Assembly (NCBI GenBank): GCA_963798745.1
Contig: CAWCUF010000004.1
Span: 124,001-188,000, forward strand
DNA length: 64,000 bases
Direction: 5' to 3'
Source of the DNA: Prado023 sp963798745
GTDB lineage: Bacteria; Actinomycetota; Actinomycetes; S36-B12; CAIYMF01
Shown here: one piece after another, positions 19,087 through 29,200 of the stretch
Layout: every line of letters begins with the position of its first letter
How positions within the stretch are numbered: position 1 is the stretch's first letter
The notes under the pieces: generated by a model
Seen by the model: the letters and a program-made list of their open reading frames with translations, nothing else
The model's database searches: none
What the model was told of the DNA's origin: nothing
Program-made: the position numbers and the translations under genes

Positions 19087-20349
19087 TCACTCCGGAACCA
19101 GGTGCGCCACGCACTCGACATGCTGTGTCGTGGGGAACAGGTCCAGGGCCACCAGTTCGGCCAGGACCATCCCGGCGGCGCGGAACGTGGCCAGGTCGCG
19201 GGCCAGGGCCACCGGGTCGCAGGCGACATAGGCCACCGCCCGGGGGCGAGCGGCGGCGATGGCCGTCACGACGGCTGCCCCCGCTCCCGTCCGGGGCGGG
19301 TCGAGCACCACGAGGTCAACGTCGGCCAGCGCTCCGGGCCGCGCCAGCCAGCGATCGACCCCGGCCCGTGTGACCGCGACCGGCAGCAGCCCGGCGTTGG
19401 CCTGCGCGAGCTCACAGGCGCGCCGGTTGCCCTCCACCACAGTGACTGTCAGGCCCTCGACGGCCGCGGCCAGGCTCACCCCGAACAGCCCCACGCCGCC
19501 GTACAGGTCGACCAGGCGCTCACCCGGGCGTGGCGCCAGCATCCGGGCGACGTGACCGACCAGCGCGTCGGCCGCACCGGGGTGAACCTGCCAGAACCCG
19601 TCGGCGGCCACCGCCCAGGTGCGGCCGGCCGCCCGCTCGATGCTCGGTTCCTGCGGGGCAGCCTCGGCGTCGAACGCGCTCGGCCGGCCGACTGCGGGCG
19701 CCACGAAACCCACTTTCGGCACCGACCAGGTGCGGGCGAACAGGTCCAGTTCCGCGAGCCGTGGGTCCAGTTGCAGGCACTGCTCGGTGGGCACCACCTG
19801 ATGCGAGCGATGGGCCAGGAAGCCGGATCGACCGGCGGCGTCCACCGACAGCGTGCCGCGCGTGCGCCACCCCAGCCCCTCGGGCACTGCCGCCGCCTCG
19901 GGCGGTGGCCAGTCATCGGCCTGCGGTGTCGAGCCACCGGCTGGGGCGTGCGCCGCGCCCGTGGGTCCGGACGTGACCCGCTCCACCACCGGAGCCGGGT
20001 CCAGGGTGATCCCGGCGAACCGCGCCAGCGCCTCAGCAACGACCGCCGCCTTCAGCGCGCGACTGGCCGCAGGTGCGGCGTGCTGCCAGTCGCACCCCCC
20101 GCACTCGGTGGCGACCGGGCAGGGGGCGGGCCGGCGATCCGGGCTGGCCGCGAGCACCTCGACGCAGTCCGCGCGCAGGAAGCGGCCCTTGCGTCCGAGG
20201 CTGGTGACCCGGACCCGGACCTGCTCCCCGGGCAGGGCGTGGCGCACGAACAGCACCCGACCGGCATGCCGCGCCACGCAGTGCCCACCGTGGGCGACCG
20301 GGCCGACGTCCACGACGAGCTCGTCGCCGACTGCCAGCTCCGGGCTCAC
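19087..20349 (-). CDS. TrmA/RumA-type (uracil-C5) RNA methyltransferase
   Basis: A 420-residue SAM-dependent methyltransferase. A TRAM-like beta domain (residues 1-60) is followed by a cysteine cluster CPVATECGGCDWQH fitting the [4Fe-4S] site of RumA. The C-terminal Rossmann domain shows LVDLYGGVGLFGVSLA (SAM site), LVVLDPPRTGAG and AYVACDPVALARDL with the catalytic Cys. It methylates uridines in tRNA or 23S rRNA; the exact target is not determinable. The GTG start overlaps the permease stop by 4 bases, so they form an operon. The same pair occurs in M. tuberculosis (Rv2690c-Rv2689c). Confidence 0.9.
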   Translation of the reverse strand: MSPELAVGDELVVDVGPVAHGGHCVARHAGRVLFVRHALPGEQVRVRVTSLGRKGRFLRADCVEVLAASPDRRPAPCPVATECGGCDWQHAAPAASRALKAAVVAEALARFAGITLDPAPVVERVTSGPTGAAHAPAGGSTPQADDWPPPEAAAVPEGLGWRTRGTLSVDAAGRSGFLAHRSHQVVPTEQCLQLDPRLAELDLFARTWSVPKVGFVAPAVGRPSAFDAEAAPQEPSIERAAGRTWAVAADGFWQVHPGAADALVGHVARMLAPRPGERLVDLYGGVGLFGVSLAAAVEGLTVTVVEGNRRACELAQANAGLLPVAVTRAGVDRWLARPGALADVDLVVLDPPRTGAGAAVVTAIAAARPRAVAYVACDPVALARDLATFRAAGMVLAELVALDLFPTTQHVECVAHLVPE

Positions 20350-22382
20350 CGCTGAGATGGCCCGCCGCCCATCTCACCGGCCACGTAGGCCTCCGCGGTC
20401 TCGGCGTCGGGTTCCCCACGGCGCAGGGCGCCGGGTGCCGGGGCCTCGGGCTCGTCGAGGATCCGCTCGCTGGACAGCAGTTGCCAGGGCACGCTGACCA
20501 CCATCACGCCGGGCGAGAACAGCAGCCGGCTCTTGAGTCGAAGCGCGCTCTGGTTGTGCAGCAACTGCTCCCACCAGTGGCCGACCACGTACTCGGGCAC
20601 GTAGACGCAGACCAGGTCGCGCGGCGAGCTGCGGCCCAGGCCGCGCACGTACTCGACCACGGGTCGGGTGATCTCGCGGTAGGGCGAGTCGAGCACCTTC
20701 AGCGGCACCGGGATGCCGCGGCGCTCCCACTCTGCGATCAGGGCCGAGGTGCCATCGGCATCCACGTCGACGGTCACCGCCTCCAGGACGGTGGGCCGGG
20801 TGGCGCGCGCGTAGGCCAGGGCGCGCAACGTGGGCTTGTGGATCTTGGAGACCAGCACCAGGGAGTGCACCCGGCTGGGCAGGATCACCTGCTCGGTGTC
20901 CCCGGCGATCAGCTCCACCGACACCCGGTCGTAGTGCTTCTTGATCGCCATCATGATCAGGTACAGCACCGGCATGGCCACGCACACGATCCACGCCCCG
21001 CGGGTGAACTTGGTGACCAACACGATCACCAGCACGCTGCTGGTCATCAGGAATCCGATCAGGTTGATCAGCCGGCTGCGCATCATGCGCGCCCGCTCGG
21101 CGCGGTCGGTCTCCTGGACCAGGTGCCGGTTCCAGTGCCGGATCATGCTCAGCTGGCTCAGGCTGAAGGAGACGAAGACGCCGATGATGTAGAGCTGGAT
21201 CAGCGAGGTCACGTTCGCCTGGTAGATGTAGATCAGGACCATCGCCAGCCCGGCCAGGGTGACGATCCCGTTGCTGAAGGCCAACCGGTCGCCGCGCGTG
21301 TGCAACTGGCGCGGCAGGTAGCCGTCGCGGGCCAGGATCGAGCCCAGGACGGGGAAGCCGTTGAAGGCCGTGTTGGCGGCCAGCACCAGGATCAGGGCGG
21401 TGGTGACCGAGACCACCACGAACATCAGAGGGAAGTCGGAGAACACGGCCTGGGCGACCTGGGCGATGACCGTCTTCTGCTGGGTGCCGGCCGGCATCCC
21501 GATCAGCTCAGCGGAGGTCTCGGCCACCTTGACCTGGGTCTCGATCGCCAGCCAGGTGATCCCGCCGAACATGGTCATCGCGATCGCCCCGAGCAGGGCC
21601 AGCGTGGTGGCGGCGTTCCTGCTCTTGGGCTTCTGGAAGGCCGGCACCCCGTTGCTGATCGCCTCCACCCCGGTCAGCGCGGTCGTGCCCGAGGAGAAGG
21701 CCCGGGCCAGCAGGAAGATCAGCGCCGCCCCGGAGAAGTTCGCGACCGGCTCGATCTCCCAGCCCGCGGACTCGGCAAGCATCTCCTCGCCCTGGAGCAG
21801 GCGCACCCCGGCCCAGATCAGCATCGAGAAGATGGCCAGGATGAACGCATAGGTGGGGATCGCGAACGCGGTTCCCGACTCCCGCACGCCGCGCAGGTTG
21901 ATCAGCGCGAGCAGGGTCACCGCACCCAGGGCCACCGGCACTGTGTGGTTGCTGATGAACGGCAGCGCCGAGGACGCGTTGGCCACGGCCGAGGAGATCG
22001 ACACCGCCACGGTGAGCACGTAGTCGACCATGAGGGCGCTGGCCACGAACACGCCCCAGCGGGGCCCGAGGTTGGTCGAGACGACCTCGTAGTCCCCGCC
22101 GCCCGAGGGGTAGGCGTGCACGTTCTGCCGGTAGGAGGCGATGACCACGATGAACACCCCGATGACGGCCAGGCCGATCCAGGGGGCGTACTGGTAGAGC
22201 GTGTAGCCGCCCAGGGAGAGCACCAGCAGGATCTCCTGGGTGGCGTACCCGTTGGACGACAACGCGTCCGAGGCGAACACCGGCAACGCGATCCGCTTGG
22301 GCAGCAGGGTCTCCCCGAGCTGGTTGGTGTGCAGCGCGCGGCCGAACAGCACTCGCTTGGCGGCATCGGAGATGGTTCCCAC
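20346..22382 (-). CDS. APC-superfamily permease (amino acid or K+ transporter, KimA-like)
   Basis: A 678-residue protein with about twelve membrane helices (for example FASDALSSNGYATQEILLVL near the N-terminus and GTTALTGVEAISNGVPAFQ in the middle) and a long cytoplasmic C-terminal domain of ~180 residues. This layout and the neighbouring TrkA genes resemble KimA-type potassium importers, but annotated relatives are also called amino-acid permeases. The GTG at 22382 is preceded by TAGCAT 8 bases upstream, a leaderless pattern. It diverges from ceoB with only 59 bases between starts. Confidence 0.85.
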   Translation of the reverse strand: MGTISDAAKRVLFGRALHTNQLGETLLPKRIALPVFASDALSSNGYATQEILLVLSLGGYTLYQYAPWIGLAVIGVFIVVIASYRQNVHAYPSGGGDYEVVSTNLGPRWGVFVASALMVDYVLTVAVSISSAVANASSALPFISNHTVPVALGAVTLLALINLRGVRESGTAFAIPTYAFILAIFSMLIWAGVRLLQGEEMLAESAGWEIEPVANFSGAALIFLLARAFSSGTTALTGVEAISNGVPAFQKPKSRNAATTLALLGAIAMTMFGGITWLAIETQVKVAETSAELIGMPAGTQQKTVIAQVAQAVFSDFPLMFVVVSVTTALILVLAANTAFNGFPVLGSILARDGYLPRQLHTRGDRLAFSNGIVTLAGLAMVLIYIYQANVTSLIQLYIIGVFVSFSLSQLSMIRHWNRHLVQETDRAERARMMRSRLINLIGFLMTSSVLVIVLVTKFTRGAWIVCVAMPVLYLIMMAIKKHYDRVSVELIAGDTEQVILPSRVHSLVLVSKIHKPTLRALAYARATRPTVLEAVTVDVDADGTSALIAEWERRGIPVPLKVLDSPYREITRPVVEYVRGLGRSSPRDLVCVYVPEYVVGHWWEQLLHNQSALRLKSRLLFSPGVMVVSVPWQLLSSERILDEPEAPAPGALRRGEPDAETAEAYVAGEMGGGPSQR

Positions 22383-22390
22383 GTTGGCGA

Positions 22391-22433
22391 ATGCTACGCA
22401 CTGCCGGACACCAACTGGCTGCCCGTGTAGCGT
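22391..22433. promoter_or_regulatory. Divergent leaderless promoters: permease and ceoB
   Basis: TAGCAT on the minus strand at 22391-22396 serves the permease. TAGCGT on the plus strand at 22428-22433 is 8 bases before the ceoB GTG. The two cores are only about 30 bases apart, so the two units could be co-regulated. Confidence 0.55.
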
Positions 22434-22441
22434 TTGGCCCC

Positions 22442-23107
22442 GTGCACATCGTGATCCTCGGCTGCGGCCGAGTGGGCTCCGCCCTGGCCCAGACCATGGA
22501 CCGCCAGGGCCATTCGGTGGCCGTGGTGGACATGAACGCCGAGGCATTCCGCAAGCTGCCCCCCGACTTCGGGGGCAACACCATCGTGGGCATCGGGTTC
22601 GACCGAGACACCCTGATCGAGGCCGGCATCGCCCGCGCGCAGGCCTTCGCCGCCTGCAGCAGCGGCGACAACACCAACATCATCGCCGCGCGGGTGGCGC
22701 GCGAGACGTTCGGCGTGGAGAACGTGGTGGCCCGCATCTACGACCCCCGCCGTGCTGAGGTCTACCAGCGGCTGGGCATCCCCACCGTGGCCAGCGTGGC
22801 GTGGTCGACCGACCAGATGCTGCGCCGGCTGATGCCGCGCGGCGCCCAGGAGGAGTGGACCGACCCCAGCGGAACCCTGGCCCTGGCCGAGATGCCGGTG
22901 CACGCCGATTGGGTGGGTCGCCTGATCCACCAGTTGCAGGACGCCACAGGGGCCCGGATCGCCTTCCTGACCCGGTTCGGTCGCGCGCTGCTGCCCACCC
23001 AGGAGACCGTGCTGCAGGACGGCGACATCATCCACGTGCTGCTCATGCGCGAGGATGAGGAGCACATCCAGGAGGTCTTCATGGCAGCTCCGGAGGCACG
23101 CTCGTGA
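22442..23107 (+). CDS. ceoB: TrkA-family potassium uptake regulator, first of pair
   Basis: A 221-residue protein: RCK N domain with the nucleotide-binding GCGRVGSALAQTMDRQGHSV at the very start, then a C-terminal RCK C domain (TGARIAFLTRFGRALLP). It binds NAD(H) or nucleotides and gates a potassium channel or transporter. The GTG start directly before the Rossmann loop is supported by TAGCGT upstream. It overlaps the next trkA-type gene by 4 bases. The name follows the syntenic M. tuberculosis ceoB (Rv2691). Confidence 0.9.
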   Translation: MHIVILGCGRVGSALAQTMDRQGHSVAVVDMNAEAFRKLPPDFGGNTIVGIGFDRDTLIEAGIARAQAFAACSSGDNTNIIAARVARETFGVENVVARIYDPRRAEVYQRLGIPTVASVAWSTDQMLRRLMPRGAQEEWTDPSGTLALAEMPVHADWVGRLIHQLQDATGARIAFLTRFGRALLPTQETVLQDGDIIHVLLMREDEEHIQEVFMAAPEARS

Positions 23108-23760
23108 GGGTCGCCATCGCCGGAGCCGGCAAGGTTGGCCGAGCCATCGCCCGCGAGCTGCTGAGCAGCGGCCACGAGATCCTGCTGATCGACCGGGAGG
23201 CCGCGATCGCCCAGGTGGGCGTGGTCGAGGGGGCGCATGTGCTGTGCGCCGATGCGTGCGAGGTCTCCGCGCTCGAGGAGGCCCAGTTGCAGACCTGCCA
23301 GGTGGTGGTCGCGGCCACCGGCGACGACAAGGTCAACCTCGTCGTGAGCCTGCTGGCCAAGACCGAGTTCGGCGTGCCCCGGGTGGTCGCCCGGGTCAAC
23401 CACCCGAAGAACGAGTGGCTGTTCAACGAGGCCTGGGGCGTGGACGTCGCCGTCTCGACGCCGCAGATGCTCTCGGCGCTGGTCGAGGAGGCGGTCACGG
23501 TCGGCGACCTGGTGCGACTGTTCACGTTCCGGCAGAGCAACGCCAACCTCGTGGAGTTGACGCTGCGGGCCGACTCGCCCGTGGTCGGATCCCGGGTCGG
23601 GGACGTCTCCTGGCCCCCGGACACCTCGCTGGTCGCCATCCTGCGCGGCGGTCAGGTCATCGCGCCCAGCCCGGATGACCCGCTGGAGAGCGGTGACGAA
23701 CTGCTGTTCGTCTCGGCTCCGGACCAGGAGGACGCGATCCAGAACCTGCTGTCGATCTGA
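23104..23760 (+). CDS. ceoC: TrkA-family potassium uptake regulator, second of pair
   Basis: A 218-residue paralogue of the preceding protein. Rossmann loop GAGKVGRAIARELLSSGHEI with the acidic end of strand 2 (LIDRE), then an RCK C domain. Its GTG is in the GTGA overlap with ceoB, so translation is coupled and the two probably form a heteromeric complex. No membrane TrkH/KtrB partner lies in the window; the divergent APC permease is the nearest candidate partner. It corresponds to M. tuberculosis ceoC (Rv2692) by gene order. Confidence 0.9.
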   Translation: MRVAIAGAGKVGRAIARELLSSGHEILLIDREAAIAQVGVVEGAHVLCADACEVSALEEAQLQTCQVVVAATGDDKVNLVVSLLAKTEFGVPRVVARVNHPKNEWLFNEAWGVDVAVSTPQMLSALVEEAVTVGDLVRLFTFRQSNANLVELTLRADSPVVGSRVGDVSWPPDTSLVAILRGGQVIAPSPDDPLESGDELLFVSAPDQEDAIQNLLSI

Positions 23761-23782
23761 GCCGGGGGCTCAGGACTGGCGC

Positions 23783-23801
23783 TCTGGGTCTGGCGCCCAG
23801 A
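23783..23801. terminator. Hairpin between convergent ceoC and DUF3159 genes
   Basis: TCTGGG/CCCAGA stem with a 7-base loop, within a larger GC-rich region that also pairs GGCGC with GCGCC. It lies between convergent stops and may serve both directions. No U-tract. Confidence 0.45.
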
Positions 23802-23831
23802 CGCGGGGCGCCCCTGAGTCGGGCCGACCGC

Positions 23832-24584
23832 TCAGGCCGGGTCGGCCTCGATGATCGGCGACCCGATCGGCGCGTCCTGCGCAGCGGCCTCGGCGCGTTC
23901 CTTGGCGGCGGCGAGGACGGGGTGGATGATCTGGTAGCTCAGGTAGGCCGCGAGCAGGAACAGGGGCCAGCCCAGGGCCAGCTTCGCGACCGCCAGCATC
24001 CCCACCGCGCCGGCGAAGTACATCGGCAGCTGGATCACCAGGCGCAGGCCGAACATCGCGACCCACACCCACGAGGCTGTGGCGTAGGCGCGGTACAGCA
24101 GCGGATCCGAACGCCACGCGGACAGCGACTCGCCGCGCAGGCTCTCGACGACCAGCCCCATCACCGGCCAGCGCACGAGGATCGACACGAGGTAGCCCGC
24201 CAGGTAGCCGACGTTGACCAGCAGCCCGAGCAGGAAGTAGTTCTCGGCGCGACCGGTACGGGTGGCCACGAACGCCGAGATCGCCACGCCGAGGAACCCG
24301 GCCAGCACCTGCTGGAGCGGCTCGCGCCGCACGATCCGCAGCAGCGCGATCAACGCGCCGGAGGCAAGGGCCGCCACCAGGGCGGGCTGCAACTGCTGGC
24401 CGGTCACCAGATAGGCCACGACGAACACCGTGGCCGGCACGCCGGAGTCGATCATCCCCCGCCAGCCACCGATGGCCGTGTCGAGCATCGCTCGGTCCAT
24501 GCCCAGCGCCTCGGCGCTGGCCAACTGCTCGGCGCCTGGGCCGGACGGCGGATCGGCCGACGATGCGTCGGGCTCCGGGCGCAT
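23832..24584 (-). CDS. DUF3159 family membrane protein
   Basis: A 250-residue protein with about six hydrophobic segments after a ~35-residue soluble start. Family marks are GGWRGMIDSGVPATVFVVAY and the segment RTGRAENYFLLGLLVN. The function is unknown. It is the downstream partner of the OB-fold gene with a 1-base overlap of stop and start (ATG at 24584), and the pair occurs in the same place in other actinobacteria (Rv2693c-Rv2694c). Potassium-related function is only suggested by position. Confidence 0.88.
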   Translation of the reverse strand: MRPEPDASSADPPSGPGAEQLASAEALGMDRAMLDTAIGGWRGMIDSGVPATVFVVAYLVTGQQLQPALVAALASGALIALLRIVRREPLQQVLAGFLGVAISAFVATRTGRAENYFLLGLLVNVGYLAGYLVSILVRWPVMGLVVESLRGESLSAWRSDPLLYRAYATASWVWVAMFGLRLVIQLPMYFAGAVGMLAVAKLALGWPLFLLAAYLSYQIIHPVLAAAKERAEAAAQDAPIGSPIIEADPA

Positions 24585-24967
24585 CAGGAACCCATCGTGT
24601 CGCGCAGCTCGTAGCGCGGGTTGAAGATGGTCGGCTCGGTGTCGTTGCAGGTGATCCGCCCGGTCACCACGATCGCCCGGCCGGGGTCGATCCCCGGGAT
24701 CCGGCGCCGACCCAGCCAGACCAGACGCACCTGGCCGGACCCGTCATAGAGGTCGGCCTCCACCGCGGGCACCGTCTCGCGGGGGCGCAGCGTCACCGAG
24801 CGCAGCACGCCGGACACTGTGGCCTCCTGCCCCTGGGTGCAGGCCCCGATCGGGGTGGCACCCACCGAGTCGACCGTGCCGCGCAGGGCCTCGGCGTGCT
24901 GCTCGGCCTTGCTCTTGCCCAGGCTCGCGCTCATCCTGCGCATGAGGCTGGGCCGGGTGCTCGACAT
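24584..24967 (-). CDS. OB-fold nucleic-acid-binding protein
   Basis: A 127-residue protein with an OB-fold domain at about residues 48-120 (EATVSGVLRSVTL, ADLYDGSGQVRLVWLGRRRI, PGRAIVVTGRITC). Such domains bind single-stranded nucleic acid. Its role is unknown. It leads the small unit with DUF3159. AGGGTA (TACCCT on the coding strand) lies 7 bases upstream of the ATG, so it is probably leaderless. Confidence 0.85.
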   Translation of the reverse strand: MSSTRPSLMRRMSASLGKSKAEQHAEALRGTVDSVGATPIGACTQGQEATVSGVLRSVTLRPRETVPAVEADLYDGSGQVRLVWLGRRRIPGIDPGRAIVVTGRITCNDTEPTIFNPRYELRDTMGS

Positions 24968-24974
24968 GGGCTCA

Positions 24975-24980
24975 AGGGTA
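24975..24980 (-). promoter_or_regulatory. -10-like element for the OB-fold gene
   Basis: TACCCT on the minus strand, 7 bases before the ATG at 24967. Confidence 0.5.
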
Positions 24981-25053
24981 CCCGCGAGATGGTCCGCGTG
25001 GGCAAGCCCGGATTCGTCAGGTCTCGGCCCGGGCTCGCCGCACCATCCGGGTG

Positions 25054-25452
25054 TCAGCGGCCCGTCGTGCCGTCGGGCCGCGCGATTGGGGTCTGCTGGT
25101 AGAGGGTGAGTCGCCAGGCATCGTCGAGATGCCGGTAGACGCTCGACATGACCCCGGTGAAGGCCGGCTCGTCGCCCTCGCGATACCCGGTGCCCACGTA
25201 GACGAGCGCGGCGCTGTCCGGGCCGCTGCGAACGAGCCGGACGTCGTCGATGTCGTAGCTGCGCCAGGCGGGCGCCTGCTCGAGGGACTCCACCACGGCC
25301 TGGCGATCCATGACGGCCCCGTTGGCCAGCACCATCACCGCATCAGCGGTCATCAGGGAGCCGTAGAAGCTGGCTCCCGTGCCGTCGCACAGCGAGTCCC
25401 AGCCCTGGCGTTCCATCCTGACCAGTGTGGCCTTCACCTCGTCGTCATCCAC
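25054..25452 (-). CDS. NTF2/SnoaL-like (DUF4440-type) small protein
   Basis: A 132-residue alpha+beta protein that reads like a DUF4440/SnoaL cone fold: an N-terminal helix (KATLVRMERQGWDSL), FYGSLMTADAVMVLANG, and a C-terminal strand pattern ending HLDDAWRLTLYQQTPI. Some members are enzymes on small polar substrates and many are of unknown role. The GTG start has TAGCCT (25459-25464, minus strand) 6 bases upstream. It is the last clearly core-like gene before the accessory region. Confidence 0.75.
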   Translation of the reverse strand: MDDDEVKATLVRMERQGWDSLCDGTGASFYGSLMTADAVMVLANGAVMDRQAVVESLEQAPAWRSYDIDDVRLVRSGPDSAALVYVGTGYREGDEPAFTGVMSSVYRHLDDAWRLTLYQQTPIARPDGTTGR

Positions 25453-25507
25453 ATCACGAGGCTAATCGGGGTTCCTGGCACGTGCCAAGGAAGGGCAGGG
25501 AGTTCTC

Positions 25508-26170
25508 ATGACCGCCTTCTCCGCCGACGCCGGTGCCGCCGCTCGCGAGTCGGGCTTCTCCGGTGTCGTGCGCGTCGACCGTGCCGGCTCGGTCATCACC
25601 GGGGCGGCGCATGGACTCGCTGATCGCCGATCTGTCACCGCTGTCCAGCGGTCCACACAGTTCGGCCGGGCCAGCGGCACCAAGTTGTTCACGGCACCGA
25701 CCGTGATGAGCCTGATCGAGTCCGGGCGCTCCAACTCGACACTCCCGCGAGGGGTTTGCTGGGAACAGACCGGCCGCTCATCGGGGAGGACGTCACGATC
25801 GAGCAGCTCCTGTCGCACCGCTCAGGCATCGGGGACTACCTCGACGAGTCGCTGTTCGACGACATCAGGGACTTCGAACTGTCCGTTCCGGCCCAACGGC
25901 TGTGGTCCACCGAGCAGTAGCTTCCCCTCCAGGACGGCCATCCACGAGTGGCGATTGCGGACGCGGAGTTCGCCTACAACAACGCCGGCTACGTCGTGCT
26001 CGCGCTCATCACGCAGCGCACAGCGAGCCAGCCCTTCGACATGCTCGTCCGCGACCGGGTCTGTCGCCCCGCCGCGCTCGAGGCGACCGGGTTCCTGCGC
26101 TCCGACGAGCTGCCGGGGTCGGCCATCGCCCGTTCGCTGGGCGTGGCTGGACCGCAGGTGCGACGATGGC
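25508..26170 (+). pseudogene. Broken class C beta-lactamase-like serine hydrolase
   Basis: Three reading frames are needed to follow one protein. Frame one starts at 25508 and holds the active-site-like SGTKLFTAPTVMSLIESG (S-x-x-K). The next frame gives IGEDVTIEQLLSHRSGIGDY, the usual segment after that motif. The third frame gives FAYNNAGYVVLALI, matching the Y-x-N box. A stop (near 25917) and at least two frameshifts interrupt it, and its C-terminal part is lost before the next gene. Intact relatives are esterases or peptidases of ~350-400 residues. Either the gene is dead or the assembly has indel errors here. Confidence 0.8.
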
Positions 26171-26256
26171 CCTCGCCGGGTGACCGTTGCCCCGTCGGGC
26201 CGTGCGGGCGGGGGCGTCTGCGCCCGGGCTCGACTGCCCGAGAGAGAGACTCCGTG

Positions 26257-29200
26257 ATGGACGCCGGCCCGGAACGCAGCACCCTCCACGAGCTTCCCGT
26301 CATAGTGACCGACGCGACGACCAAGTCGATCTACTGCATCGACCGGGAGTTGACCCAGGCAGATCTCGGCTACCAGCGCCCGGCCCCTCCTCAGCGACGG
26401 ACCGCCGCGCCTCTGGACATCGCGGTGTATGCCGACACCCTCACCCTCAGGACTCCCCTGGTCCTACCGGGTCGACAGCTGAAGATCGTCGCGCGGAAGC
26501 TGGTCCTGGCCCAGGGTGCGGTCATCGACGTGTCCGGCAGCGACGCGGACGTGGGGTTCGTCGCCGGCGACCTGCCCCAACAGCGCGATGAGAGCCCGGG
26601 GGCCGGGGGCTCGCCCGGGGCTGATGCCACCTCGGGTGGCGCCGGGGGGACTGTGACGATCGTGGTCGAGCAGCTGCTCACCGAGAGCGACGCGATCAGC
26701 GACGCCGGTCCCTCGGTGGACGTGCTGGACGTGCCGGCGCAGCTGTCCGCTCGCCTGACGGCCGCACTCGCCGCGGCCCCGGCAGTCAACGTCCCCAGCT
26801 TCTCGATGAACGTCTTCTCCATGCGGAGCCCGTTCGACGGCGGCCCACAGCAGTGGCCCTTCAGTCAGCTGTTCGCCACAGTGCAGATACCAGAGTCGAC
26901 GCTGGGCGGCTTCGGTGGGCTGAGCGTGCAGCGGGTACGAGTGGCCCCCGACGGCGCCAGCGCGGTCGCCCACATCGTCGCGGGCGGGGTGACCTGCGAC
27001 CTGTCAGGGGCGACCTTGCAGGTCCAGGGCATCGACAACCCCGCGAGCCTGACCGGGACGACCCAGAAGACGCCCCTGGCCGTCGGACCGTTCGGCGTCG
27101 AGGTCGAGGTCACCGTGCCGATCGCCCAGCAGGCGTGGACCCTGGGCGACCCGACGGTCATGGTCCGCCTCCCCCAGGGCGCGCCGGTCACCCAGACCCC
27201 AGCGCTCACCGGCGACCTCGCGGCGATCGGACAGTTCCTGGCCGGCGCGGTCAACGCGCAGGACGAACTGCCGGCCCGGCTGCGGGAGGCGGTCGCGGCC
27301 GCCCTCAAGCAGACCGTCGCCGGCGCCGTCGCCGAGCTGCGGACCGGACTGCACACCGACCGCCCCCCGGACCTCGTGGTGCTGGCCCGGGGACGGATCG
27401 GCGGCCGCGGACAGGACGGTCATCCCGGCGTCAAGGGCAGCAAAGGCGCGGACGGCAAGCCGACCAACGAGCAGATCTACGACATGGGCACCGGCGTCAC
27501 GGCTCCGGAGGTGACGTGTGGCAAGAAGGGCACCCCGGGTGGCCGGGCCGGTAGTGCCGGACACTCGGGCGTTGGCGGCAAGGGCGGAGCCGTGACCCTC
27601 GACGTGGTCCGCGGGGCAGCCGTTCGGGTCCTCCTGTGCACGGACGGTGGTCCGGGCGGTGACCTCGCCGCCCCCGGTGCCCGAGGTGAGGGGGGCGACG
27701 GCGGCGACGGTGCTGACTTCCTCGTGCACGACGTGAGCATGTCGGGCAACTACGGCCACACCGAGACCGGCCCTGACGGGCCTCGCGGCGACACTGGTGG
27801 GCCTGCGGCGTACGGCGGAGAGGTGGGCACGAGCGGTGTCGGCGGGTCGGTCACCGTCAACAACGCGGTCGTGTCGCCCGGGCAGAAGCCGGGCACCCCC
27901 GCGACGTACGAGGTGATCGCACCGAGCTTCGCGCTGGACCAACTGCTCATGGTGCAGCGCGAGGCCAAGCTCACCTACCTCAACGCCAAGGACGCGCAGG
28001 ACTATGCCTTCGCCGCCACCGTGTTCCTGTGGCTGTGCGACATCTGCCCGGCCACGGTCACTGCCAAGGATGCCAAGAACGCGCTGACTCCCGAGGACCG
28101 CGACACCCGGTCCGCGATCCGGGACGCAGCCCAGGTGGAGCTCCTGCGGCTCCAGCGCGGCCTGGACTACTTCGGCCGCCCCTACAACTGGGTGCCGATC
28201 CTGCGCCTGACCCGCACCCAGAGCCGGGTGACCGAGCTGATCGGCCTGGGGCACATCGTGGAGCAGCAGTACGCGACGTTCGTCGACGCGAATGCCACGG
28301 TCGAGGCCCGGCTGGGCGCGCTCGACCGGACGATCCTGGCGCTCACGAACGACCTGTCCAACACCGATGCCGTGGAGGGTGTCCTGGTCCAACAGATCGC
28401 CGACTGCGAGTCGGCGATGGCGAGTCTGCAGCACGACATCGAGACCCAGGTGTCGACGATGAAGCGCGACGAACAGACACTGGATGACCTGATCAACCGC
28501 CAGATCGCCGACAACTGCTCGCTGGAGAACATCATCAAGATCATCTCCGCCGTCGTGGCCATCGGGGCCGGAGCCTTCAACGGGGTCTCGGAGATCACCG
28601 GGGCGGCCGAGATCGCCAAGATCGTGGCCCAGGCGAAGGCCGCAGCCGAGGCCGCGGGCCAGCTCAAGAGCGTCATCGACCAGATGAAGGCCACCACATC
28701 CACACTGAACGACCTGGCCTCCCAGCTCGACTCAGTGGACACAGCGATCGCCGCCGGCAAGCCGGACTCGGTGAAGATCCTCGCCGTCCGGGAGGACTTC
28801 GAGGAGACCATCAAGCCCCTGATGGAGAAGTTCCCAGCCCAGGCCAAGGCACTGCGCGACGCCGTGCGAGCCTTCCTCGACCTCTGCCAGACGAGGAACG
28901 AGAAGGTGCTGGCCTACAACGCGCTCTTCGTCCAGAAGGCCGCACTCGCCACCCACCGCGACCAGGTTGGCGCCCAGATCGCGACCGTGAACGTCGAGCG
29001 CAGCCGTAGCTCGGAGTCGGTGGTCCCCGCGGCGTACGTCAGCTTCTTCAAGAGCGCGCTGACCTGGTCCAAGCAGAACCTCATCGACCTGCTCTACGAG
29101 GAGACGCGCGCGTTCTACTTCCACTCCGGGGTGTCCAAGGCGCCGCTGCTGGAGAACATCAGCGACCTGGACATCGGGGCCATCGCCGACACCCACGCCC

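Noticed and set aside
25948..26256. Extension of the 1175-residue protein upstream to 25948
   Set aside because: The extra ~100 codons encode the Y-x-N part of the broken beta-lactamase-like gene. The ATG at 26257 with its own ribosome site marks the true start.
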